Below, piece by piece: positions 1 to 11,098 of a stretch of 64,000 nucleotides of DNA. The position numbers and the translations under genes are program-made. The DNA comes from Silene latifolia (taxonomy: Eukaryota; Streptophyta; Magnoliopsida; Caryophyllales; Caryophyllaceae). The stretch is from the NCBI RefSeq assembly GCF_048544455.1, contig NC_133534.1, positions 87,511,637 through 87,575,636 of the forward strand. Reading direction: 5' to 3'. Every line of letters begins with the position of its first letter. The stretch's first letter is position 1. Below the pieces are notes generated by a model. The model had not been told where the DNA came from. It worked only from the letters and a program-made list of their open reading frames with translations, and did not search any database.

Positions 1-16
1 TCTCTGTCGAAGAATC

Positions 17-205
17 CGTCCGTCTTCTCAAGAAGACGCCAGTCCTGACCCTGAAGAATCCGAGCGTCTTATGCTCGGGACGCTCGTCTTGAGGCGAGAA
101 AAATTTTGGGATTTTACTACGTGGCGAGAATCCGGGCGTATTGCCCAGAATCCGCCCGTCCGTGAGAGAAGAATCCGAGCGTCCTAGCTTCGAATCCGCT
201 CGTCT
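17..205. repeat. Palindrome array upstream of ORF-1 in element A
   Basis: CGNNCG cores with AATC or AAGA type arms lie at about 17, 37 (degenerate), 61, 81, 133, 153, 176 and 197. Intervals within the two groups are 20, 24, 20 and 20, 23, 21. The same motif family and the same 20/24 spacing occur in this element's LTR and in B and F. The array ends about 90 bp before a TATA-like box and about 250 bp before the ORF-1 start. Confidence 0.8.
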
Positions 206-291
206 CCCCGCCGTTTTTTGCCCGACTTTTCTCAATTAAATTACATCCCACCACCCATATAATGACACATCACTACTCCTTCCACTTACCC

Positions 292-298
292 TATAAAA
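292..298 (+). promoter_or_regulatory. Candidate internal TATA box for ORF-1 of A
   Basis: TATAAAA lies between the palindrome array and the likely ORF-1 start at 451. The order array, TATA, gene copies the order in the LTR promoter (array 4371-4530, TATA 4678). Promoter activity is inferred. Confidence 0.45.
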
Positions 299-450
299 CT
301 CACCTCCTTATGACTCCCATACATATCCAAATCACTCTCTTCACCCACAAAATTAAAAATCCCCAATTTTCTAGGGTTTCCAATTCTCAATCAACAAGGA
401 ACATCCTTAGCAAATTCTCAAATCAAAATAACCCAACAAAAGAAGCAAGA

Positions 451-1989
451 ATGGCACCAAGGAGATCCTCCTTTAGAAATGCAAGAAGACCAAGGATGGT
501 GGGAAGTTCCTCTACCTCACATCTCAACACCATTAGAAGAGAGCATGTAGAAATTGTAAACCTCTCAAGGCTCGATGACTTCTCGAATGTGGAATTCCTT
601 GATGATGTGCAGCGATTGGTCTTCCATCGACTCTTAAGTAAGAATATTCTTCCCACTAAATTTCTTTGTCATGATACCTTAAGAAAGCTTGGAATCTTTC
701 ACCAAGTAGAAGCACTATTTGAGGTTTTTGGTCTTTCAACCCTCTTTCGCATGTATGAACCCACCTATCGGTCTCTTGTGCTCGAATTCTTGAGTTGCTT
801 AAAGATTACAACTTCAAACAAAGTGATTTGCATAGAGTTTAGGTTGGAGAATGTCTCTAGAACAATGACCCTTGTGGAATTTGCGAATGTGTTCGGGCTT
901 GATGTTTCGCCTACCCGAACATCAAGACCCAAAAAGTATAGTGTCGCACCTTTGTGGAGGGCCATGACGGGCCGGGACTTCATTCTTACCAAGGAGTGTC
1001 TTGCTTTTCACATCCAAAACCCGATCTTGAGGCTCGCATACCGATTTCTTTCGGGTACCCTCTTCGCCCGCCGAGATCCGGCTATTGTGAATCAATTGGA
1101 CCTCATGTTCATGGAATCTTATCTAAACATTCAAGGAAGAGACGGGTATCATCTCAATGCACCTCTAGTTTTGCTAGAAAAGTGGGCAAAATTTCGAAAT
1201 GGAGATGATGATGGGAAGAAGCATATAGTGAATGGTGGACTCATAACAAGACTTGCAAAGCACTTTAATCCTAGGTTCAATGAGAACAATGAGTACACTC
1301 CACTCTCGGGAGGAATGAGAATTAATGAAGACCTCCTTGTTGTCCAACACCATTGGATAACCCTTGAGGGGGTTGATAAAAGGATCAAATGGTTGACGAA
1401 AGGAAGTGATCCTATCTACCTTCCGATGGCCGACCTACCTCGAATTTCCCCAATGAGAGGATGCTTGTCCCCAATACCCTCCTACCTCATTCAAAGTCAA
1501 GAAAGGCAAGCTCCACCCCCACAAGCTCCTCCACCACAACAACAAGAACAACAAACCCAAGGTGAAAAGATAAAGGTGCCTCCCTACCCCTTTCCCTACC
1601 AACCTTACAACCATCCTAATCCCTTCATCCTCCCCCGTGACGACTTTGTCACGGGAATCTTGCAAGACTTGCACTACCGTCAATATGAAACCAAGGTGGA
1701 CAACTATTATGCTCTTTACCCCCAATACCACGACATGGTTCAAAAGGGACGGATAAGTGAAGAAGGAGCTTTCCCCTCATGGGCTCAAATGGAATTGCTC
1801 TTTCCTAACTCGGAGAAGGCTAATGAAGGAGCGAATGGTCGCAAAGGGGAAGAAAGTGGCGACTCTTGTGGAGGTGATACGGTGAAGATTGAGAGTGAAG
1901 AAGAAGATGAATTCATGGATCCAAGTTTAAGTGATGCTTCTAGGGATATTTGGGATACCGATATTGAAGGAGATGATGCAGATATCTAG
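451..1989 (+). CDS. ATHILA ORF-1 family protein of element A, intact
   Basis: The open frame runs from 262, but the ATG at 451 (MAPRRSS...) is the better start. It matches the start of the homologous gene in B (MARTKG...), and the frame upstream of it overlaps a TATA-like box. The protein has about 512 residues. It has a basic N-terminus and a conserved core seen in all four ORF-1 copies here (a Leu-Glu-Phe-Leu-Ser segment near residue 110 of this start, then a VSR.MT/LVEF-like helix). A Pro/Gln-rich linker follows (APPPQAPPPQQQ), and the C-terminus is acidic. The family (Pfam ATHILA ORF-1) lies downstream of gag-pol in Athila retrotransposons. It has been called env-like from its position, but no signal peptide or clear membrane span is visible. 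Its function is unknown. No stop or frameshift is seen. Confidence 0.8.
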   Translation: MAPRRSSFRNARRPRMVGSSSTSHLNTIRREHVEIVNLSRLDDFSNVEFLDDVQRLVFHRLLSKNILPTKFLCHDTLRKLGIFHQVEALFEVFGLSTLFRMYEPTYRSLVLEFLSCLKITTSNKVICIEFRLENVSRTMTLVEFANVFGLDVSPTRTSRPKKYSVAPLWRAMTGRDFILTKECLAFHIQNPILRLAYRFLSGTLFARRDPAIVNQLDLMFMESYLNIQGRDGYHLNAPLVLLEKWAKFRNGDDDGKKHIVNGGLITRLAKHFNPRFNENNEYTPLSGGMRINEDLLVVQHHWITLEGVDKRIKWLTKGSDPIYLPMADLPRISPMRGCLSPIPSYLIQSQERQAPPPQAPPPQQQEQQTQGEKIKVPPYPFPYQPYNHPNPFILPRDDFVTGILQDLHYRQYETKVDNYYALYPQYHDMVQKGRISEEGAFPSWAQMELLFPNSEKANEGANGRKGEESGDSCGGDTVKIESEEEDEFMDPSLSDASRDIWDTDIEGDDADI

Positions 1990-4018
1990 GAGATTACTTC
2001 ATCACTAGGTGGAGCGGGCAAGAGGCACCCACCTTAGTTCAAGTGAAGTTTTCTCAACTCTCCTCTTTATCTTTATTTTTCATGAAAAGAACTTTGCATT
2101 TTGTTTCTTTGTATTTTATTTAACTTTGACTATTTGTTGGAGGAGTCCTAGCAACATCAAAGGACTCACACCTCGGTACCATTGAGGTGTTCTTTATTGT
2201 TCCCATTTTTGAAAATCCAAAATGACAATCTAATTTCATGCATAGCATAGTGTGTGCATGAACTATACCCAATGCTTTGACATTAGCAATAGTGTCTTAT
2301 TTGGTTTGGGGAAGTTAATGCATACACAACGGGAGGTAATCTAAATTATCCTCTCCGTCATAACAAAAACCATGCATCATGTAGTATAGCTTAGTGTAGA
2401 ATTGCATTTAGTATAGAAATCATGCATCATCTTTGCATAATTTCCATCATTTTGGCCATTGAGGACAATGCCCATATTAGTGTGGGGATGGGAATTCTAA
2501 CACTTAACTTTTATTCAAAAACCATAAAAATTGAAAAATTTCAAAACACAAAAAAATTTAAAAATTGAAAAAACCAAAAACAATTTCATTTCCTTTGTAT
2601 CTATTGTCTTGTATATATTGTGTTTGTTTCATCCTTGTTCACTTTGATCGACTACGCCACATCCGAGACATGAGGATATTGAAGACCGCATGGTATGATC
2701 TTTCCAATCTCCTTTTTCCTCTTTATGTTAATGACTATGTGGCTTTATTTTGATTGATGCGGTAAAAACAATGTGAATTTAGGATTGCATTTAGTTTATA
2801 TGCCATACTAGTTGGTAGAATCATTTGCATTAGGATGTATATATGTTAGTTGCATCATGGCATGTAGTTTGCATGTTAGAAAAATTTTGCGAAACCGTCT
2901 ATTTGGGAAGCTTGACAAGTGTATATAGGCCCTAGTAGATGCTTTTTATTCTTAAGACTTTGCTTGTTAGAATGCTTGTAAAACACCCTAGGATGTGTCA
3001 TGCTAGTATCCTTTGACCCATAGTTTAAGGCCTAGTCAAGAGTACCTTGTGGTGTGATAACTCCTTGGCTACCGTTTATTCCATGGTGACCCTTGAAACC
3101 ATGCATACTTCTATCATTCATCCATGTTCTACCACATTTTTGTCATCAAAGGGAATGGGCACAAAAAGAAATCAATTTGAGTTCAATGAAATGAAAAGTG
3201 AAAGAAAGTTTGCAAAAATGCATCAAATGAAAAGAGGAGCAAAAATAGAACTCCTATGCTTCAAATACAAGGCACCCTCGTTACTAATTGGGGTGACTTT
3301 GAAAATGTTCAAAAAGAAATGCAAAAAAAAGTTGTCAAGTTTTGAAAAGCCAAAAATAAAAAAGAAATGGCAAAGAAAGTGTTCTCAAATGTCAAATGCC
3401 AATGAAATTGGGGGAAAAACAAAAATGAAAGCAAACTCCCAAAGTGAAACACAAATTCTATCGATCCCTTTATCCATCGTATCCATTTTTGTGCATGGTA
3501 GAGAGGGGACGACCCTTCTTCTTGTCTAGGCAAGAGGGGGAATTCCGCGATCCTCCAGTGTTTCTAACACCATAAGGAGTCTACTCTTGACAAAAGCATT
3601 TAACGATTGAGGACAAAGGTACCCTAGCTTGACACCTTTTGGAGGTGATTTATTGGTATCCTTCTAGGCTTAGTAGTTTGAACAAATTGCATCTATGAAG
3701 GATTGTGTACCCTTGAATTGCTTCCCTTGTAGATAATTTCCGCCACTTAGATGAGGAAAGTGGCTATTCTTTTTGTAGATGCATCCATTATGTGATTCTA
3801 TGTGCTTTAATGTTTGGATGTGTCGCCATTTTGGCAAGACCCACCTTGCCTTGCAAGAAGGCATCCTACCTCATGGTTGTCTTGTTGTGAGTTGAAGGGG
3901 CGGAGTGAGACCCGCTAATTGTCTCATATCGGCTATTATTATTAGGTTAGGTTAGTATTGGTCCTAGTCTTTGTCACCTCTTTACTCGGGACGAGCAAAG
4001 GTTTGGTTTGGGGATATT
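1990..4018 (+). other. 3' non-coding region of A with hairpins and polypurine tract
   Basis: About 2 kb without a convincing gene; an open frame at 3047-3529 is lysine-rich and has no counterpart in B. Landmarks are an A-rich stretch near 2520-2575, the hairpin CATTG-AGGA-CAATG at 2457-2470 followed by AGTGTGGGGA, the hairpin CTCG-GGA-CGAG at 3985-3995, and the polypurine tract GGTTTGGTTTGGGGATATT (about 4000-4018) directly before the LTR. The same landmarks occur in B on the minus strand. Confidence 0.75.
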
Positions 4019-4370
4019 TGATGCGACCATAATTGGCGCATATTTAGCCCCCGAATTACCATTGTTTCCATGCTTTTTAGTGCCTATTTGGGTCATTTCT
4101 TATCTTTAGTTCTTTGTTTTGCATATTCTTTGAGATTTTGATCCCTTGGTAGGAAAGGAGTAAGAATCTTGCATTTTCATGGCAAAACGAGGCTAAATTG
4201 ATCGTATTCAATGACCAAGCATCAAGGAGAGACAAGACTAGAAGGCCTTTGTACATATTATAGTAGAAGAGCATTGTTGAGAAAAGGATCCTTGAGTCCC
4301 CAAGGAAATCCCCAAGGAATTCATGAAGAAAAGGGAAGAAAAGAAGAAGAAAAGATGCTGCCAGACAATC

Positions 4371-4530
4371 CGAACGGATTGTACACAATCCGCCCGTCCG
4401 TCCAGCCCAATCCGAGCGTCCCTCAAAGGAATCCGCTCGGATTCCACCTCGCCAATCCGAGCGTCTTGACCAAGAATCCGCTCGGATTCTCCAGCCCAGA
4501 TCCGGCCGTCCCGACTCCCATCCGCACGGA
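4371..4530. repeat. Palindrome array in U3 of the A LTR
   Basis: CGNNCG cores start at 4371, 4391, 4413, 4434, 4458, 4479, 4503 and 4523 (intervals 20, 22, 21, 24, 21, 24, 20). Arms are AATC/GATT or half GTC, for example AATCCGCTCGGATT. The array ends about 150 bp before the TATA box, in the enhancer part of U3. Confidence 0.85.
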
Positions 4531-4677
4531 TTTCTGTACAGCCACGTTTTCATTCTTCAAGCCACGATTAGAGAAGCCCTTCTCTCGGAGAATACCGGAG
4601 TCTCCTTGCTCAACTTAAAAAGTGTAATTACTAGTTTAGCCCTTAGTTAACCCTAATGCATCCTCCCTAATTTTCAC

Positions 4678-4685
4678 TATAAATA
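4678..4685 (+). promoter_or_regulatory. LTR TATA box of A
   Basis: TATAAATA, conserved in position and sequence in B (24073-24080 and 40433-40440, minus) and F (43417-43424, minus). It marks the probable RNA polymerase II promoter. Confidence 0.65.
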
Positions 4686-5788
4686 CCCCATTAGTCTAAT
4701 TAGAGGAGCATGTTCTTCTTATCAATAATTAGGGTAGTTAATATCAATCAAATCTCTCTTCAATATTGTAATCAAATATTAATCAAGTTTTAATTCAAGT
4801 TTTAGTTCTTTAATCTCTCTCTTGTTCTTACTTTATTTTGGGTAATTAGAAGATTATTGGGTTTATTGGGAGATTGACAACCTTCCATCAATCATCAAGT
4901 TCTTCTATTATTCTTTGCATCATTATTTTGGAATCATTAGTAGGTATAATCTCTTAATCCCTTTTTAATTATTGCTAATTACTTTCATTTATTCATCATG
5001 TTTCATTATGTTAGTATGATTGACAACCTTTCTAGCATGATCAATATGATAATGAGTGAGTAGTCTCTTAGCTAGGGTTTAATGGTTGATTAGGGGAAAC
5101 CAACATGGGGAATGATTCATGCTTAAATTAATATGCTTTCATATCTTATTTGCTTGCTTGTTTTGATCTTAATACATGCACATGTTATGTTTGATGAAAT
5201 GCTAAGCCTATGAATCCTTGCATTTACTATCATCTTCTATCCTTTCAACTTGACTTGTAAGACATAACCCAACTCGAGTCTTGTTAGACCATGCATGTGT
5301 TGAGTAGGAAAGATTAAGTCGACTTGTAGGTGTTGTACAATCTAATCGATTCGGCTCCGGGACCCAAACTTTCCTAGGATTGTAAGATATAACCCAACTC
5401 AATCCATCACAACAATAATTGCTTGCTTATAACTTGAGAACATGTTTGTATGATCATATCCCATGAATCCCCTATGAACCCATGACACCCTAGTGCCTTT
5501 AATCAATTGTTTACACCCTTATTTTATTCATCTTGCTAGTTTATTTTCATTGTTATTCTAGTTTAGTAACCTTCTACATCAACCCAATTTGTGACACCCC
5601 CTAGACACCACTAGTTACAATAGAATTCTCATTTCAATACCCGTCCCTTGGGATCCGACCTTTACTTGCCTCTTTACTAATTGTAGAGTTGCTTGTGGAG
5701 TATAAATTGTGTTTTGTATCGACCATTGACCAACGACCACATATGCTTAATTTGTGAACACCAAATGGACTCGATCAAGACACCATCA

Positions 5789-6352
5789 ACAATTATATAT
5801 TAAAAAGAGTTTTGAGAAGGCAAATGGCTCCTTTTAAGGGCATGGGGCCGTGACTCTTGTGACATACAAGAGCTTTTGGTGCTCATCTTTTCCTTCTCTC
5901 ATATTCTTAATATGCACATGCAAAACCTCACACATGTTCATAGTTTTCTCTCTATCAAAATATGAGTTTTGATTCAATTTGTTCATAAAGATTACTAATA
6001 TTATTAGTGTAATATATGAGTATTAGTAATCAATTTTAAGGTAAACTACTAAACAAATATCTAGCAAATATTATTTAGTGGGGATAAGGGATAATCTTGG
6101 GTGCAATCAAGAGGAGTGACTTCTATACTTGAGGTCTTGGAGGATCATCCTATTACTCATCATAGCTCAAGAACAAGTGAAGGTAGGAGACCTTACTTGT
6201 GCCCATAAAACCGAAATCAACAATGTAAGGGACATTGTTTTCTTATAAATCTTTCATTTTGTTATGCATGCACTAGATCTAAAGAACAAATAATTAACAA
6301 GTTAATTAGTTCACTATTAGAGGAGTCTAATAATAGGTATATGAACCTAACA
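5789..6352 (+). repeat. Fragment of a copia LTR (Copia 2 family), 3' part
   Basis: Ends in the same ~120 bp as the Copia 2 LTRs at 45984 and 53757 (TTATGCATGCACTAGATC ... ATGAACCTAACA). Element A abuts its left side. The expected primer-binding site TGGTATCAGAGC does not follow; the sequence jumps into the pol gene of another copia family. Confidence 0.75.
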
Positions 6353-6357
6353 CATAC

Positions 6358-9263
6358 GTGATCCAGCTTCCTAGCGGATTTGAGTTATTTTTATATAACT
6401 GCTATTATGTACCCAGTCTTTCTAAAAACATTATTTCATTTTCTGCACTTGACAAACTTTGTTTTTCATTTGTAATAGAGAATAATAGTTGCATTTTCTC
6501 ATTACACGATATGATTTATAGCAAGGCAGTCTCCATGAACGGAATTTATGTTTTAGATCAGACCACCGAAATATTGCACGTAATGAATAAGAAGTTAAAG
6601 GTTGGTGACAAAGATTAAACGTATCCATGGCACTGCCGTATGGGACACATTAATGAGAAACGCGTTAAACAGCTCATAAAGAATGGAGCTATCTCGGCCT
6701 TTGATTTTCAATCATTTGGCACGTGTGAATCATGTCTCATTGGTAAGATGACTCGAATTTCCTTCAAAAGTGTTGGAATGCGCGCTGCTGACCTATTAGG
6801 ACTCATACATACGGATGTGTGTGGACCTATGTCAATCACCGCACGAGAAGGCTATAGATATTTTATCACTTTCACGGACGATTTAAGTAGATATGGCTAT
6901 GTCTACTTGATGAAGCATAAAAGTGAGTCCTTTGAGAAATTCAAAGAATACCAGAATCAGGTACAGAACCAACTGGGCAGAAAGATTAAAACACTACGAT
7001 CAGACCGTGGTGGCGAGTACCTTTCTCACGAGTTTGATCAACACCTTAAGGACTGTGGGATTGCCCTAAAGTTAACTCCACCTGGAACACCTCAATTGAA
7101 TGGTGTGTCCGAACGGAGAAATCGAACACTACTTGATATGGTTCGATCCATGATGAGTCACACCGTGTTGCCTCATTGTGGGGTTATGCTCTTCTGTCAA
7201 TTTGCTCTAATACTTAATCAAGTCCGTATAAAGCTGTTGACAAGACTCCATATGAACTATGGAAGGGAACGGTCCCTAACTTGTCCTTTATACGGGTTTG
7301 GGGCTGCGAGGCTTATGCCAAGTGGAGACACGAGGATAAGCTCGGCCCGTGATCGGTCGACATACTTTATAGGTTATCCTAAAGGAACACTTGGTCATTA
7401 CTTCTATTCGCTAACCGAACAACGTGTATTTGTTGCGGCTAGTGCGACATTCTTAGAGAAGGAATTTCTCGAGAATGCGAAGAGTAATAGAACCTTCGAG
7501 CTGTCGGAGATTCCAGAACCAAATACCGAGCAACCATTGGAAGAACCAGTTTCTTCAATCCCGGCTGCGGCTAATATTCCTGAGGAACCTAGGAGGTTGG
7601 GAAGAGTCTCTATTCCTCCGGACAGATACATTGGTATGGTCGAGGAACATGACATAGATGACATTCTGCTCTTAACGAGTAGTGAACCCGCAACCTATAA
7701 AGGTGCCATGACTGGTTCCGACTCAAAGCTATGGCTTGAGGCCAAGCAATCCGAGATGGACTCTATGTATGAGAACAACGTATGGGATCTTCTTGACTTA
7801 CCTGCTAAGGTTCGTCCCCTTCAATGCAAATGGCTTTACAAGATAAAGCATTCTGTGGAAGGTCAATAAGATATCTATAAAGCACGACTAGTTGCTAAAG
7901 GTTTTACCCAAGTGCCAGGTTTGCACTACGATGAAATTTTTGCACCCGTAGTCATGCTGTGTTCCATTCGGATTATCTTAGCAATTGCCGCTTTTCATGA
8001 CTATGAAATTTGGCAGATGGATGTGAAAACCGCCTTCTTAAATGATTATTTGGAGGAAGAGTTGTACATGGTACAACCCGAAGGTTTCATCGATCCTGAA
8101 CATCCTAAGAAAGTGTGCAAGCTTAAGCGTTCCATTTATGGACTTAAGCAAGCTTATTGGAGTTGGAATCATCGTTTCGACCAAGTGATAAAAGAAAATG
8201 GATTTACTCGATCGGTCGAGGAACCATGTCTATATATCAAGTCGAGTGGGAGCAATATTGTCTTCCTAATATTGTATGTCGATGACATACTCCTGATTGG
8301 GAATGACATACCTCTCTTAACTTCGGTAAAAGTATGGTTGAAGAACCATTTCCAGATGAAAGATCTGGGTGAGGCACAAAGAATTTTGGGCATCCGTATC
8401 TATCGAGATAGATCACGTCGGATGTTATCTCTCAGTCAGGAGTCTTATATAGACAAGATACTAGAGAGATTCAGCATGACTAACTCCAAAAAGGGGTTTC
8501 TTCCTATGGCTCCAGGGGTGCATTTGAGCAAGTCTCAGGCACCAGAGACACCGGAAGAGAAAGAGCGCATGACCCGGATTCCTTATGCTTCGGCTATAGG
8601 ATCAATCATGTATACCATGATATGCACACGTTCGGACGTGGCATATGCATTGAGTATGACGAGTCGATTCCAACAGCATCCAGGTGAATCACATTGGATG
8701 GCTGTCAAGAACATTCTTAAGTACCTACGGAGGACTAAAGATTGGGCATTGACTTATGGAGGCGAACAAAAGCTATGCGCAACCGGTTCGCATGAGATGC
8801 TAGCTTCCAAACGGATCGAGATGACTTGAAATCTCAGTCTGGATTCGTTTTTACTCTTAATGGCGCTGCAGTCAGCTGGAAGAGTTCCAAACAAAGTGTT
8901 ACAGCAGATTCTACGACTGAGTCCGAGTACTATGCCGCGTCTGAAGCTGCAAAGGAAGCGATATGGATGCGTCAATTCTTACAAGGACTATCTGTAGTGC
9001 CTAGTTCGAATGACCCGATCACCATCTATTGCGACAATAGAGGTGCCATCTTCCAAGCTAAGGAGCCTAAGTCTAGCAACAAGTCTAGACATGTACAATG
9101 GAAAGCTCATCTAATCCGAGATTACGTGGAGCAAAAGGAGGTAGTGATAGAAAAGATTGCTACAGATGATAACATAGCAGATCCTCTCACAAAACCATTA
9201 CGACAAGATAAGCATGAAGGGCATGTTAATTCCATGGGAATTAAACGTGTTCCTGAGTTGTAG
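6358..9263 (+). pseudogene. Copia 1 pol, degraded
   Basis: The order is the end of the protease region, GAG-pre-integrase (HHCC: WHCRMGH...CESCLIGK, ~6628-6740), integrase (HTDVCGP, RSDRGGEY, NGVSERRNR give the D, D, E residues), reverse transcriptase (YVDDILLIGND) and RNase H ([19 protein letters not shown]). This order is diagnostic of Ty1/copia. Breaks: a stop at 6616-6618, frame changes in integrase near 7180-7340, a stop at 7867-7869 before the reverse transcriptase, and a frameshift near 8790-8826 before RNase H. It is not functional and is more decayed than Copia 3. Confidence 0.9.
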
Positions 9264-10020
9264 TACTCTTTTATGGATTAGATTCATTCTGTTTTGTACT
9301 CTATACGATATCATCGTTTTGATATTTATATATTTTGTTTTTCATGTGGATTTGTACGACAATTTTGAACACCACAAAGTGAACTGAACAAACATTATAT
9401 TTTTGGTCCTTAATTGCCCACGTGAGCTGATAACTCTGGCAATTATTTTGTGACGTTGGTTGATGGTGGGTTCAACGAGCCCTAAGTCAAAAGGTTGACA
9501 GACTAATCACAGAGGTGAGTTATACGGATATCTCGTAGGACACGATTGTGACATCGATGTGGAGTCCTAAATGTTTTATAACATTCGGTGCCAGGTCATG
9601 GATAGGACATCCATGGTGATCCTAAGAGTCGATTTTTTTTACTATCGACTGTCTCTTGAGACTAAGGCAGATTTTGGGTGACTATGGTTTCTTTCTCACG
9701 GTCATCCGTAACAGGGGGCCAAGTAGATTTTTTCTGGGTCATTTCATGCTGTGCTTAGATCGGCAGGAGTCGAGTTGAAGGAAATATTCAGCCTTTATCA
9801 GGTACTCGATATTTCCCAGGGCCACTCGAGGAGCTGTAACTGAAATGCATGGCCATGCTCGAATACGAATTCGTTTTATCAGTTGAGTTACTCTCTAGTC
9901 GGGGAAAGCACTTTTGATACAGATCGATTGTAAAATACGACCTTTGCGGATCCGGATCTGCAAATTGTTTTACATTGAGTGGGAGAAATTTTAAATGAAT
10001 ATGAGAATCGGTTATCGCAC
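9264..10020 (+). other. 3' non-coding region of Copia 1
   Basis: No gene seen. It corresponds to the RNase H-to-LTR spacers of Copia 2 (51694-52447) and Copia 3 (60899-61651, minus); the phrases GGCCACTCGAGGAG and CATTGAGTGGGAGA are shared. Confidence 0.6.
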
Positions 10021-10024
10021 ATAC

Positions 10025-10165
10025 ACTTGTACGGACAAGTGGGGGTTTGTTGGAGCCGTGTCCTCCAGTTAGTGCGGATAATGTTATTGCACAAACACTT
10101 GTACGGACAAGGGGGAGCTTGTTGGGGGGCTCTTTGTCCTCTGATTAGTGCAATAACATTTAAAT
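10025..10165 (+). repeat. Tandem duplication of hairpin, polypurine tract and LTR start
   Basis: Two copies offset by 72 bp. Each has ACTTGT-ACGG-ACAAG(T), a purine run, TGTTGG, a TGTCCTC-like segment and TTAGTGC. Copy 1 begins at 10025, copy 2 at 10097. The LTR start is taken as 10048 by comparison with Copia 3. Confidence 0.75.
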
Positions 10166-11098
10166 CTCTAAAAGGATCAAAGGGTATACTTTTGTATTAT
10201 TATCAGTTGGTCCACGTTTTTCAATAACGGTTGGCTTGCTGGATAAGTTTGACGTTATTGTCATACTGATGGCGGTGATCAACTGGTCCCTAAATGTCAC
10301 ACCTATAGGATACGTTTGAGAGATGTGACAGTATGAAAATACAGTCATGTTGATGCCTAATATGACTAAACAGTTAGTCGGAGTTATTGACTAATAATTA
10401 GTCAAACGCGATGTTGAGATAATTATTTAATACGGATTAAATAATAATGGCTAAGACGAATTAAGCGGTTAATTCGTAAATTGAATATAAATGATTATAT
10501 TTAATTGATGTATATTGAATTAATTATACAATATTGTCTTTGTCGGACAAGTATTAATATGTCGACTAATCCATGTTACTAGTCGATATTTTAATAACCG
10601 ATAACCGATGACGATTTATAATAAAATCCCGTCATATACATTTTAGCATTTTCGAGTCGGACCACGAGTTAAAATAAGAAGAAAGTGAAAGCCCACTCTC
10701 TCCCATTTGAAACCCACGGCCGAACCACATGAACAAAAGGAGAGGGCTTCTCTTCTTTTGACCTAAGCATATTGATTTGCACAAAAATTAGGTTTTTGGA
10801 GGCATTCTCTCTGAAACCTAGATCTCACATCGAAAACCTCACAAAAACTCTCTCAATATTGCAAGGCAATTAGAGAGTACTTTCTAGCACAAGGGGCATA
10901 GTCTCAGACGGTCTTGGGTGCAACGATTAGGAGGAAATCTACATTGATTTCTGTTCACTAGGCCGAATTGCATAGGACCCGAGGTTGATTCTTGTTCTTT
11001 ATCGTTTTCTCTTGTATTTTGTTTTATGACAATAATCACATGTTAAACTTACGTTATAGTCCAAAAATTTAAGGGAATTTTACGGATATTTCCCTACA
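10048..11098 (+). repeat. 3' LTR of Copia 1
   Basis: 1051 bp, TGTTGGAGCCGTG...TTTCCCTACA, preceded by the purine-rich GTGGGGGTT. It is homologous to the Copia 3 LTR (59808-60875, reverse strand). The next base begins a truncated gypsy gene, so Copia 1 probably inserted into G. Confidence 0.85.

Larger units (their letters stand above)
1..5788 (+). mobile_element. Athila-type Ty3/gypsy element A, 3' part
   Basis: This is the 3' portion of an LTR retrotransposon that starts outside the window. In order it holds a palindrome array, an ORF-1 gene (451-1989), about 2 kb of non-coding DNA, a polypurine tract and a 3' LTR (4019-5788). The LTR is homologous to those of element B and solo LTR F. Typical Athila elements place gag-pol before ORF-1; that part, if present, lies to the left. 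The sequence after 5788 is part of a copia LTR, so A probably inserted into a copia LTR. Its TSD cannot be checked because the left end is missing. Confidence 0.85.
4019..5788 (+). repeat. 3' LTR of Athila-type element A
   Basis: 1770 bp, TGATGCGACC...GACACCATCA, directly after the polypurine tract. It is homologous along its length to the reverse strand of 22984-24738 (B) and of solo LTR F. It contains the palindrome array at 4371-4530 and a TATA box at 4678-4685. The last ~60 bp differ from those of B and of F. Confidence 0.9.
6353..11098 (+). mobile_element. Truncated Ty1/copia element, Copia 1
   Basis: Starts abruptly inside pol, before the GAG-pre-integrase domain, then has integrase, reverse transcriptase, RNase H, 3' non-coding DNA, polypurine tract and 3' LTR. 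It lacks a 5' LTR, primer-binding site, gag and protease. The LTR matches that of Copia 3 (TGTTGGAG... to ...CCTACA). Its right end abuts the broken reverse transcriptase of element G. Confidence 0.85.

Noticed and set aside
3047-3529. 160-codon lysine-rich open frame downstream of A ORF-1
   Set aside because: The equivalent region of B does not keep the frame; composition explains it.
4077-4553. 158-codon open frame on the minus strand of the A LTR with Trp/Arg/Ser repeats, and similar frames at 24140-24466 and 40500-40826
   Set aside because: They lie in LTRs, and their repeats are translations of the palindrome array. No match between families and no conserved start.
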